From: Saprospiraceae bacterium
GTDB taxonomy: Bacteria; Bacteroidota; Bacteroidia; Chitinophagales; Saprospiraceae
DNA: 58,251 nt
Reading direction: 5' to 3'
Assembly: GCA_020850225.1 (NCBI GenBank)
Contig: JADZFD010000018.1
Span: 1-58,251, forward strand
Below are positions 35,400-43,287 of the stretch, in pieces; within the stretch, counting starts at the first letter, position 1, and each line of letters starts with the position of its first letter. The translations under genes and the position numbers were made by a program. The notes beneath the pieces were generated by a model that worked only from the letters and a program-made list of their open reading frames with translations, was not told the DNA's origin and did no database searches.

Positions 35400-35626
35400 T
35401 TGTTAAATTTAAAATACCGATAACCAATATATTGTAAATAAGGTGTATATATGTATTGTCGTTTTTTTACCAGTCTAATATTCCTTACCTTTAGGAACGG
35501 CAGTAACAAAAACGACTTTTTTAAAAACACAAAAAAACTCTTTATAAAATTTTTCAGGTCGTCAAGGATGGCGATCTATGGATGTATGACATTGATTATC
35601 AATCTATATTCAAATTAAAGACCATT
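35400..35626 (+). repeat. Direct repeat A, left copy
   Basis: The first ~127 bases (35400-35526) are identical to 40084-40211 apart from one inserted base. The next ~100 bases are diverged but still alignable through a shared sequence ending at 35626/40300. The repeat encodes, out of frame with any start, the peptide DLWMYDIDYQSIFKLKTI (DLWTHIIDYQSVFKLKTI in the other copy), conserved by amino acid more than by base, so it was once coding. It flanks the cassette-like region. Confidence 0.8.
35458..35522 (+). terminator. Terminator-like long hairpin in repeat A (left)
   Basis: GTCGTTTTTTTAC (35458-35470) pairs with GTAA and AAAAACGAC (35503-35516) with one bulged C. There is an inner TTCCT/AGGAA hairpin, and six T follow. 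It probably ends the kdsA transcript. Confidence 0.5.
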
Positions 35627-35701
35627 GTCCTTTGCGAAAATTCCGTCAAATATCTTGAAGGTTTGTTCTGTGCAGAACGTTCCAAACACAAAATCGAATG
35701 A

Positions 35702-35917
35702 ATGGTGGCAGATTACGGACACACAGGCGGAATTGACGGTTTTAGATCCGTTTATTCTCATTTCGATGACGAGAAAATTTCCTATGCTTTAACCTCAAGC
35801 GGAACAAACATCAATAACAATGACTTTTCTATTGCTGTTTTTAGTGCCAGCCACGCCACAAAGCCGAAAACGTCAGGTTTTGATAAAAGTCTTTTTCTAA
35901 AAAAACCGACCCTATGA
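35702..35917 (+). pseudogene. C-terminal fragment of a serine hydrolase (beta-lactamase fold)
   Basis: 71 codons containing YGHTGGIDGFRSVYSHF and KISYALTSSGTNINNNDFSIA, the third motif (HTG, equivalent to HGG or KTG) and final strands of beta-lactamase/serine-hydrolase proteins. The SxxK and YxN parts are missing. It begins right after an in-frame TGA and its last ~20 codons run into repeat B, so it is a truncated remnant. It is not a copy of the intact hydrolase at 53568, whose motif reads YHGGLVNGFRAEI. Confidence 0.65.
35872..35915 (+). repeat. Repeat B, left copy, beginning with a GTTRRRY-like heptamer
   Basis: 36 of 44 positions match 39849-39892 when aligned from GTCAGG here to GTTAGG there. 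In the right copy the first bases are the conserved end of an attC-like site; here that heptamer has one change (GTCAGGT) and is preceded by GCCACGCCACAAAGCC, which resembles half an attC arm. Confidence 0.55.
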
Positions 35918-36083
35918 TAATTATATAATTTCTCCTCTGGACAATTTGGATTTAACAAGATGACAACATATCTTTGTGAAGGACTTTACGCTATATAAAT
36001 GGGGAATATGCGCAAGATTGCGGATATACTGACGTTACCTGCAACCCGTGACGACCGTGCTAACTTGAAACGAAATACAAGAA
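35916..36083. other. Junction sequence before the first cassette-like gene
   Basis: Holds a small hairpin (CGCAA/TTGCG near 36011-36021) and GACGTTACCTGCAACC at 36031-36046, a degenerate G-TT boundary followed by the kind of GC-richer start often seen in integron cassettes. I see no gene here. Confidence 0.3.
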
Positions 36084-36887
36084 ATGAATATTAGACTGAT
36101 TTTACTTTTTACCCTAATCTTGACAGTTGCGGCTTGCAATGACAAGAAAAATAAGTCAGTTGAAGACAGAGTTCATCCATCAGACACAACTTGCATTAAG
36201 GAAATTTCACAAGCAAAGACAGACTTAAAAAACAGCAAGCTTGTTTATTGCAATTATGTTGGAAATATTGTTTGGCAAGCATTAAGAGCGGAGAAAGAAA
36301 TGCAGAGTTTATTGAGGCAGAACGGCATTGAATATCAGGACGAATCTTCACCTTGCGTAATCGAAGACAATAGAAATTACCATTGCTATTGTGAATTTAT
36401 GCAAGAGAAAATAAACCAAAAATTTGGCGACAAATTTACCGACAGACTTCTTTACATAGCAGATAGCTTATGGATAATTAAAAATAGAGACAGGGTTTTT
36501 GACTGCGGTAGTGAAAGTAGTTGTTGGGACAAACCAGCTATGTTTCCAGGCGACAGCACATACGACCAAACAAACCATTCAGGACTTCAGAAAGAGTTTG
36601 AAAAGTTAGTTAAGTATCCAACTGATTACAGAATAAAAAAGGGTGAGAACGCAATGGCGATGCTTCAAGTTTATATAGATATTGACGAAAATGGAAAAGC
36701 AAAAGTAACCGAGACTCAATTCGTTTTTTGGGACGACAGAACCAAAGAAGAAGATTACAACAAAAAATATTGGGACTACTTTAAAAGTATTGTAATTCCA
36801 TTAATTGAAAAGACTACTTGGAAACCAGCAACAATTAAAAATATTGGAGTAAAATCTAAAAATGACATCTTTATATATCTTAAATAG
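36084..36887 (+). CDS. Lipoprotein of unknown function in a cassette-like segment
   Basis: 267 residues. Signal peptide II: LILLFTLILTVAAC with lipobox Cys18. The middle part is Cys-rich (SPCVIEDNRNYHCYCEFM, DCGSESSCWD). The C-terminal ~90 residues (NAMAMLQVYIDIDENGKAKVTETQFVF in two strands, TTWKPATIKNIGVKSKNDIFIYLK) resemble a TonB-C-like or energy-transducer fold. I do not recognise the full family. It is isolated on its strand with an attC-like structure starting 31 bases after its stop. Confidence 0.65.
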   Translation: MNIRLILLFTLILTVAACNDKKNKSVEDRVHPSDTTCIKEISQAKTDLKNSKLVYCNYVGNIVWQALRAEKEMQSLLRQNGIEYQDESSPCVIEDNRNYHCYCEFMQEKINQKFGDKFTDRLLYIADSLWIIKNRDRVFDCGSESSCWDKPAMFPGDSTYDQTNHSGLQKEFEKLVKYPTDYRIKKGENAMAMLQVYIDIDENGKAKVTETQFVFWDDRTKEEDYNKKYWDYFKSIVIPLIEKTTWKPATIKNIGVKSKNDIFIYLK

Positions 36888-36917
36888 AATGAGCAAAACA
36901 GACAATCGGGCAGCAGG

Positions 36918-37046
36918 TAACATGGGTTTTGCGTCAGGCGGGCTGACGTGCAAACTTGAAGCTTTTTGCTTCTATTAAACTTTAGTAATAAATTGAAACT
37001 TTGTGCTCCGAAACCCGCCCGAACGCAAAGCCCGAAACCGTTAATA
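36918..37046 (+). other. attC-like imperfect inverted repeat 1
   Basis: TAAC (36918-36921) and GTTA (37040-37043) bracket an imperfect stem: GGGTTTTGCGTCAGGCGGG (36924-36942) against CCCGCCCGAACGCAAAGCCC (37014-37033), with about 16 of 20 positions pairing. An internal GAAGC/GCTTC hairpin is at 36959-36973. GC content is far above the flanks. The heptamer GTTAATA is a poor match to GTTRRRY, so the site is degenerate or the resemblance is partial. Confidence 0.45.
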
Positions 37047-37238
37047 GCAATTAAAATAAAAAACGCATGGAAATAGCAAATTTGTTTAAATAAAAAAGAG
37101 CCTACAATCCCGACCTGACAGAAAGGAAATTGCAGACCCTCACTCGTGATAAACGATCCTGCAAAAGTAGGTTTTTTCGATTGTTACTACAAATTTGTTC
37201 ATATACTTATATTTTTTAATTTTTTAAAATCATTTAAA

Positions 37239-38021
37239 ATGAGTAATTTAGTAAAATTTTTAATCGTAGTTTTTGTAACTACCGCATCTTTGGCCATCTA
37301 TTCCTGCACCAAAGAGACATCTTCTACAAAAGAAGCCACTGAAGCTACATCAGAACTTCAAACTCGAACAACAGGGCTGTGTGAAAGTGCTGCTGGGGGC
37401 TGTGGCGGATCTTATGTAACTAAAACGTACATAATCCCTGAAGGTACACCTTCATACCCAAATTGCGAATTTAACGTCACGCTAAGGGTAAGATGGTGTG
37501 CAGGTAATGTTGATGTTATCTATATTGGATTTGGCTTCAATGGCAATGATCCTGATTGCAACCAGTTTGACATCGATACCGACAATCCACTTATCGCCGA
37601 GCAAGTGATTGAACAGGTAGAGAAAGATTTGATAAAAGCTGGTACATTAAGAGCAGTGTTAGATGTAGATTCAAATAATCCAACTCAACAGCTCCCAATT
37701 TGCGGAGTTGCACCAGCAGTAAATGTTAGTTTGTTCCAATCAGCTTGCAATAAGTATTGTTTGGTAAAGACAAAAAATCCAAAACCTGGCGATTCAAATT
37801 CAGGGTATAAAATAGTTGTGATACCTTGTGGTGATTCTTGTTGTAAGTCAGTAAACGAGATTTGTTTTGATTCTAATACAGGTGAAATACATATCAAAGA
37901 GATTTCCAAGGTGACACCTGCCACACCTTGTACTGTGACGAACAACATACCTTGTCCATTTGGTACAGTTTTTTCCTCAACTTGCCGTCCTGCTTGCGCT
38001 TCTATCGGTCAAGGAGGATGA
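37239..38021 (+). CDS. Cys-rich lipoprotein of unknown function
   Basis: I start at the ATG at 37239 (MSNLVKFLIVV), 93 bases inside the longest frame, because it gives a normal lipoprotein signal ending SLAIYSC (260 aa). The mature part has many cysteines (GLCESAAGGCGG, CGDSCCKSVNEICFD, CTVTNNIPCPFG, CRPACAS), which suggests disulfide-bonded surface structure. No family recognised. The next gene starts 82 bases later, after a short hairpin (38036-38058). Confidence 0.6.
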   Translation: MSNLVKFLIVVFVTTASLAIYSCTKETSSTKEATEATSELQTRTTGLCESAAGGCGGSYVTKTYIIPEGTPSYPNCEFNVTLRVRWCAGNVDVIYIGFGFNGNDPDCNQFDIDTDNPLIAEQVIEQVEKDLIKAGTLRAVLDVDSNNPTQQLPICGVAPAVNVSLFQSACNKYCLVKTKNPKPGDSNSGYKIVVIPCGDSCCKSVNEICFDSNTGEIHIKEISKVTPATPCTVTNNIPCPFGTVFSSTCRPACASIGQGG

Positions 38022-38035
38022 TATTAAGTGATACT

Positions 38036-38058
38036 AAGACAGAAGTGAGGGCTGTCTT
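38036..38058 (+). terminator. Weak hairpin between two cassette-like genes
   Basis: AAGACAG (38036-38042) pairs with CTGTCTT (38052-38058), followed by a GGTTTT tract. It could be a partial terminator. Confidence 0.35.
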
Positions 38059-38103
38059 GGTTTTCATTGATCTTTTTTGTAAACTAATAAAAAATTCAAT
38101 ATA

Positions 38104-39786
38104 ATGAAACATCTATTTATAATAATAATCGCAGAATTTCTAATATCATTTAATATTTGTGCACAATGCCTACCAGGTCCAGATATGAATTTTTCAGGCA
38201 CTAAGATAGCATGGTCGTACGAAGTAGAAGACCCGTTGATGGATCAAACAATTTGCCTTTTAGAAATCTATGCACATCAACAAAGTGCCTTATGGGTCGA
38301 TCCGATAGAATATGATGATAAATATATCTGTGTATTTGGCAATGGCGTAGGAGGTACGATCATCAATGCAGTAGATAAAAATACTGGCAATATTATTTGG
38401 CAAAAAATATACAACCATACCAATACAGAAGAAACGCGAGGGTTTAACTGCCCATTTGTAAAAAAACTTAACGGCGATTCATTGGAATTGTTGGGCTTTA
38501 GAACATATTATAGTTATGAGCCTACTAAATATTTACTTAATTCTGGAAGGAGTGGGTTTCCAAATAGAATTGTAATTTCACACAAAACTGGTAAGCAATT
38601 AGATTACTATTCTATACAGGGTTATAATAATTTAGATAGAGTTGCTTTAGGTGTTACACCTAAACAAATAAAAGGTGAAAATATATATTACTTTTTTGGC
38701 CTTTTTACATCAAATAGTGATTCAATTACGGCACAGTTGATGCATGTATATGTAGATAGTAAAACCTTAAAAAGATATTATAATTGGGCACCTTGGAATG
38801 AATTAGAAGGTAAGGCAGCACCATCCATATCTTTTAATCATATAGAGCCCAATGGTAATCGGCCAGAATATTATTATGTCATCGCCAAAATATTCCCATT
38901 ACAGACCAATATAAATGGAATTATTTATAACTATTTTATAAATGGTAAAACCAAGCACCATCTTTTGAAACTTGATGATTGGGGTTATCAAATATCTGAT
39001 ATCGACATTACGGATCAAATTGCGTCTAGTGGAGGGATCGTTTATCATGATGATGCCGAAATTATTGATGGTAATAAAATAAGGATTCAATGTCGGGTTC
39101 CAAAAGCTGGATTCCATGAATATGGTCATCATGGCTACGTTGAGATTGATTTTGATGGAAATTTGATAAAAGACAACAAAGAAATGGTTATCGATGGATA
39201 TAGACCTATTTTTCTCAAAACCATAGAACTTGAAAATTCCGATGACATTTTGCATATCTTCAGACCGCAGGAAAATAACAATATTTATTTTTACAAAGAG
39301 CGGCCAGATGGCTCATACATTAAAGCAGGTGAATTAATTAATAATAATCGATCAGTTTATGCTTTTAAACCTGTCTTAGCATCACAAGCAAACGACGGTG
39401 ATTTATTTGTTGGGTTTCAAGTATTGCTGGATTCTCTTGTCGTCGGAACAAATGCATTTAACACGGGTGGATGGGGCAATATGATAAAAATAGAAGCAGA
39501 AGAATTAGGTATAACGGTTGGTACAAAAGATGAATTATTGAAAGAAGAAGTTAGTGTTTTTCCTAATCCAACAACTAATAACTTTAGAATAAAAGCAAAA
39601 GCAGATTATTGGCCATTAAATGTACAACTGTTTGATATAACGGGAAAAATGGTATCTATGATTAAAATGGAAGATGATAATGAAATTAGTTTAGAAAATA
39701 TACCCAATGGAATATATCTAATAAAAATTCAAAGTAGTATAAAAAACAGTGTTCCGATAATGTCTAAAATTGTGAAATTAGAATAA
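38104..39786 (+). CDS. Secreted protein with T9SS type A sorting domain, unknown main domain
   Basis: 560 residues. Signal peptide at about 1-20 (MKHLFIIIIAEFLIS core, cleavage near NICAQ). A large beta-rich domain follows, with repeats of the form NKNTGNIIWQKIY and HYGYVEIDFDGNLIKD that suggest a propeller, but none I can name. The end is a type A T9SS tail (VFPNPTTNNFRIKAK, LFDITGKMVSMIK, IPNGIYLIKI). It sits in the cassette-like region, and its stop is followed within 7 bases by an attC-like inverted repeat, the usual geometry of a last cassette gene. Confidence 0.75.
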   Translation: MKHLFIIIIAEFLISFNICAQCLPGPDMNFSGTKIAWSYEVEDPLMDQTICLLEIYAHQQSALWVDPIEYDDKYICVFGNGVGGTIINAVDKNTGNIIWQKIYNHTNTEETRGFNCPFVKKLNGDSLELLGFRTYYSYEPTKYLLNSGRSGFPNRIVISHKTGKQLDYYSIQGYNNLDRVALGVTPKQIKGENIYYFFGLFTSNSDSITAQLMHVYVDSKTLKRYYNWAPWNELEGKAAPSISFNHIEPNGNRPEYYYVIAKIFPLQTNINGIIYNYFINGKTKHHLLKLDDWGYQISDIDITDQIASSGGIVYHDDAEIIDGNKIRIQCRVPKAGFHEYGHHGYVEIDFDGNLIKDNKEMVIDGYRPIFLKTIELENSDDILHIFRPQENNNIYFYKERPDGSYIKAGELINNNRSVYAFKPVLASQANDGDLFVGFQVLLDSLVVGTNAFNTGGWGNMIKIEAEELGITVGTKDELLKEEVSVFPNPTTNNFRIKAKADYWPLNVQLFDITGKMVSMIKMEDDNEISLENIPNGIYLIKIQSSIKNSVPIMSKIVKLE

Positions 39787-39792
39787 CCGCTA

Positions 39793-39855
39793 TAACGGCT
39801 GGCTATGACGCATATACTCCCTATCGGTCGTACATCGCATAGCCAGCCGTTAGGC
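39793..39855 (+). other. attC-like inverted repeat 2 (best match)
   Basis: TAACGGCTGGCTATG (39793-39807) is perfectly complementary to CATAGCCAGCCGTTA (39838-39852). The next bases, A then CG against CG, leave one unpaired A, as with the extrahelical base of attC sites. The 3' end GTTAGGC (39849-39855) fits GTTRRRY exactly; the 5' end CTATAAC fits RYYYAAC only partly. The length of 63 bases is within the attC range. Confidence 0.55.
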
Positions 39856-39892
39856 TGTGAAAAAAGTCTTTTTCTAAAAACAACAATCCTAT
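39849..39892 (+). repeat. Repeat B, right copy
   Basis: Begins at the GTTAGGC heptamer of the attC-like site and continues GTGAAAAAAGTCTTTTTC. It aligns to 35872-35915 at 36 of 44 positions. Both copies thus sit just outside the putative cassette boundaries. Confidence 0.55.
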
Positions 39893-40083
39893 ACCCTGGC
39901 ACAATAACTATCATTTGCCTTTTACGGAAAGTAAAATTTAAGCAGCAATATTTTGTTGTAAAAAATGAAAGGGCTTAAAATGGCTTATATGAAGCCTGTT
40001 TTTAGAAGAAAAACTACCTCCATGGTAGTTCGGAGTCCAGTTATTCTGGATTTCCGTCAGTTTGTCGAAGCCTAATTCTTACT

Positions 40084-40300
40084 TTGTTAAATTTAAAATA
40101 CCGATAACCAATATATTGTAAATAAGGTGTATATAATGTATTGTCGTTTTTTTACCAGTCTAATATTCCTTACCTTTAGGAACGGCAGTAACAAAAACGA
40201 CTTTTTTAAAACCTTTTAAGAATTTTTTCACGTCGTCAAGAGTAGCGACCTATGGACGCATATCATTGATTATCAATCTGTATTCAAATTAAAGACCATT
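40084..40300 (+). repeat. Direct repeat A, right copy
   Basis: Near-identical over its first ~128 bases to 35400-35526, then diverged. It includes a second copy of the long terminator-like hairpin at 40143-40207. The two copies are 4684 bases apart and enclose the whole cassette-like segment. Confidence 0.8.
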
Positions 40301-40447
40301 ACTTTATTCCTCTCACAAGGCGTGACCATCGAAGATGAAATAACACAGATACTCCATAAGCACATACAGCGTGAAAAGGATATTCAAAGGCACTTTAAAA
40401 ACAATCATAATGATAACCTTTATGAAGTTTTTTTTGATAATTCTTAA
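40220..40447 (+). pseudogene. Start-less remnant frame running out of repeat A
   Basis: An open frame without a start codon, preceded by an in-frame stop at 40217. It reads FFHVVKSSDLWTHIIDYQ, SVFKLKTITLFLSQG and VTIEDEITQILHKHIQ in sequence to TAA at 40445-40447. Part of the same frame survives in the left repeat copy with amino-acid-preserving changes, so it derives from a real gene of unknown family. Confidence 0.45.
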
Positions 40448-40462
40448 GTTGACAAAGTAGAA

Positions 40463-42706
40463 CTAATGCTGTATCAAGACTTTTTTAGTTGCTGTTCCCT
40501 GCTCATATAAAAATGTAAGTAAGTAAATGCCATTTGGCAAATTGTCGGGTAATACATTGTAAGAATGATTGTATAATTGTTGTATTTTATTTCCGTGTAT
40601 GTCACGTAACTCTATTAGATAAGGGGCTTTATCGCTGGATACATACATTCTGTCATGAACAGGATTCGGATAAATTATGATTTCCCTTTCATTATGGTGA
40701 TAATCTGATATGCCTGTAGTACCTTTTTTAAAATTTGTCTTATAAAAAGAAATGCCGCCTCTTTCATTGCCCACAAGCATCTCATAGTAGCCGTCGTTAT
40801 CGATATCGTGCAAAGAAGGAACGATTTTACGACCTTCAAATACATCGCCAGTTTTTAAGTTTTTCAATTCATATCCGGATTGTTTATCATTCGGAATTGA
40901 ATAGGTTCTGATATTGGTAGCTTCGGTTCCCAGTAACAGCATTTGCTCTCCGCCATCAATTTCTATAAAAGCCGGAGCACCATTTTGTGTATAATAATCA
41001 TTACCCGAAAACAGATTGCCCAGCTGTCTTTCATTGGGTGATGTATTGGGGTTAGGAGTAAAAAACGGATTGGATGCTGTACCCTGATTTTTGAAATAGT
41101 TGAGTTCATTATTTTTTTTTCCGACAACCAGGTCATTTAGTCCATCTCCGTCTATGTCTATTACCACAGGCTTGGCATTCTGCCCAACAAAGATGTCAAA
41201 ATATGGATAGACAGGGTTTTCATAATAAAAAGGATAACCCTTTTCTGCTTTGTTTTTGAAATAGTATATCATTCCGAAAGCATCTCCTACGAGCAAGTCC
41301 GGTTTTCCGTCATGATTGAGATCTCCGAAAGCAGGTGCGAGTCTGCCAATAAATTGTGTCATCTTTGAAAAATCAAGATAGTCTTCATCTGCAACATTGT
41401 ATACAGGACGTGTGTCAGAACCAATATTGATTAAGAGAATGAGACGATTTTCAAAAGTATTGTTTGGCTTAATAATACTGCTGATGCCTATTACAATATC
41501 TGTCAATCCGTCACCATTGACATCAGCAAATGCCGGATGTGAACCTCCATAAAAAAAAGGCATCTGATCAATAAGAAAATCTTTTTTAACCAATTTGAAC
41601 ACGGGTGCTGTGTCCGTTCCTGTATTTTTATACAGCCAGATATGGTTGTTGTTTTCGCCGATACTCAGGTCATTGGGTGCTACTACAAGGTCACGTATCA
41701 TATCTCCATCCACATCGACGTAGAATGCTGATACAAAATATCCGAGGTCTACAGGTGTATCGTCTGCCGGAAATTGCAATTCGAGAGATTTCATCCAGGC
41801 TGATTCTTTAGTACCACCATTGACTAACTTCGATAATCGCGGACTGTCAATATCTCCGATAATCAAATCCATCAGACCATCACCATTGGAATCAAAAACT
41901 GTGAGTGTTGACCCAGAGTGTCTCACACCAGTATTTCCTTCCGGGACTAATGGATTGGCACATGCGAAGGCACTACTGCTCAATGTAAGTTTTTCATTAT
42001 ATTGGTTTTCTGAAAATTTTCCCCAACAAACATCCGCTTTGACAAACTTCAGGGTGTCATTTCCCAATTTTTCCTCTACAGCCACGTTTTTATAAAATGT
42101 AGCAAAGCTGCCATCAGGTTCGAATGAGATGATATCTGTATCTCCATCTCCGTCCACATCAGCAATTGCGGGTAAATCGACCGCCGAAACATAAATGTTG
42201 GTATAGCTGCTCCCTACCTGAAACTGTAAAATATCTCTGAAAGGAAGTCCGGCAAAAGTCACCTTTTCATACAGCAGATCTCCACTGGCATCTCTTCCGC
42301 CCTTCCACACTTCCACACAGCAATTGGGCAGGGATGATGAACTGGTAAATATATCCTTGATACCATCATTATTGTAGTCCACTAATAAAGACCATGCCTG
42401 TAATTTTGGAAACCGCTCTATGTATTCCGGTGCATATCTGTAGTCTAAAGATCCTATGCTGCCTGTTTTTATAAGTGTAATGATGACATCTCCATTTTTA
42501 TCAAATATAAATAAATCCTGAACGCCATCACCATTCAGATCGATATTGGAAAACTGTGGTGATCGTAGTCCTCCTGTATTAAGCAATGGAAATAACCTGC
42601 CGTTTTTATATACCGGAACCTGCATTTTCTCAAAACGCTGCCCTGAAAGTGTGTATGTAAACAGAAGTAAAAAAATCAGGCTACTTAAAAAAAATCGAAA
42701 ATTCAT
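40463..42706 (-). CDS. FG-GAP/VCBS repeat protein with T9SS type A sorting domain
   Basis: Start chosen at the ATG at 42706 (MNFRFFLSSLIFLLL, 747 aa), which gives a clean signal peptide ending TLSGQ; the longer frame adds 14 unrelated residues. The body is a series of Ca-binding FG-GAP repeats with D-x-D/N-x-D-G motifs (IDLNGDGVQDLFIFD, VDGDGDTDIISF, VNGDGLTDIVIG, LNHDGKPDLLVGD, IDGDGLNDLVVG, IDNDGYYEMLVG), forming an integrin-alpha-like propeller. The C-terminal ~75 residues are a type A tail (IIYPNPVHDRMYVSSD to the end). Probably a surface adhesin or a cell-surface hydrolase accessory. The terB-like gene ends just upstream, so they may be cotranscribed. Confidence 0.87.
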   Translation of the reverse strand: MNFRFFLSSLIFLLLFTYTLSGQRFEKMQVPVYKNGRLFPLLNTGGLRSPQFSNIDLNGDGVQDLFIFDKNGDVIITLIKTGSIGSLDYRYAPEYIERFPKLQAWSLLVDYNNDGIKDIFTSSSSLPNCCVEVWKGGRDASGDLLYEKVTFAGLPFRDILQFQVGSSYTNIYVSAVDLPAIADVDGDGDTDIISFEPDGSFATFYKNVAVEEKLGNDTLKFVKADVCWGKFSENQYNEKLTLSSSAFACANPLVPEGNTGVRHSGSTLTVFDSNGDGLMDLIIGDIDSPRLSKLVNGGTKESAWMKSLELQFPADDTPVDLGYFVSAFYVDVDGDMIRDLVVAPNDLSIGENNNHIWLYKNTGTDTAPVFKLVKKDFLIDQMPFFYGGSHPAFADVNGDGLTDIVIGISSIIKPNNTFENRLILLINIGSDTRPVYNVADEDYLDFSKMTQFIGRLAPAFGDLNHDGKPDLLVGDAFGMIYYFKNKAEKGYPFYYENPVYPYFDIFVGQNAKPVVIDIDGDGLNDLVVGKKNNELNYFKNQGTASNPFFTPNPNTSPNERQLGNLFSGNDYYTQNGAPAFIEIDGGEQMLLLGTEATNIRTYSIPNDKQSGYELKNLKTGDVFEGRKIVPSLHDIDNDGYYEMLVGNERGGISFYKTNFKKGTTGISDYHHNEREIIIYPNPVHDRMYVSSDKAPYLIELRDIHGNKIQQLYNHSYNVLPDNLPNGIYLLTFLYEQGTATKKVLIQH

Positions 42707-42748
42707 AATATGACGTATATCCTGAACATAATATAATATACAAAACAA

Positions 42749-43174
42749 TCAATTGTTATACTTTCGTATGATATTCAACATGGATTCATGAGGTAAATCG
42801 TCTAATGTATGGTGTTTCATTAATTCAATAAACTCTCTGACCATAACTTCGGAAAACCCGAGTTTAAAACCCAGTTTGTATACATGCATTTCTTCCCTTG
42901 CATCTACAAGATTGTCAGCATTCATCATAAACAAGGCATGATAGAGTATACGGATTCTATCTTCCTCGTCATTGGGTAAAATCTCATTAATTTCCGCATC
43001 GTTTAAATGAACGAATGTCCGGATGTATTCTGTATCTATCTGCAATGTATTGCATAAGTTTACCAAATATGCGAATTCTGCTTGTTCCATATTACCATCT
43101 GCTTTTGATATATGGACTATCAGTTTCAATAGTATCTGATTTTTTTCTTCTTCAGTCAGTATGTCCCAAAGCAT
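42749..43174 (-). CDS. TerB-like helical protein
   Basis: 141 residues, all helical, with the TerB/DjlA-type opening (QILLKLIVHISKADGNMEQAEFAYL) in which an acidic D-G-x-x-x-x-x-E loop is the family mark. Members are linked to tellurite resistance and metal sensing, but most are uncharacterised. It stops 42 bases before the ATG of the FG-GAP gene on the same strand. Confidence 0.7.
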   Translation of the reverse strand: MLWDILTEEEKNQILLKLIVHISKADGNMEQAEFAYLVNLCNTLQIDTEYIRTFVHLNDAEINEILPNDEEDRIRILYHALFMMNADNLVDAREEMHVYKLGFKLGFSEVMVREFIELMKHHTLDDLPHESMLNIIRKYNN

Positions 43175-43287
43175 TTATTGAAAATTATTGATAAAGATAG
43201 TAAAGATAGTAACCTATAAGATAAAAATGATTAATTTTAGCCAATTATTTATAAAATCATTGAAAATAGAATAGTCAATTTTAGCAT

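Noticed and set aside
35400..40300. Composite transposon or insertion sequence bounded by repeat A
   Set aside because: No transposase, terminal inverted repeats or target-site duplication is visible. The repeats are direct and contain a decayed frame, so I call them only repeats.
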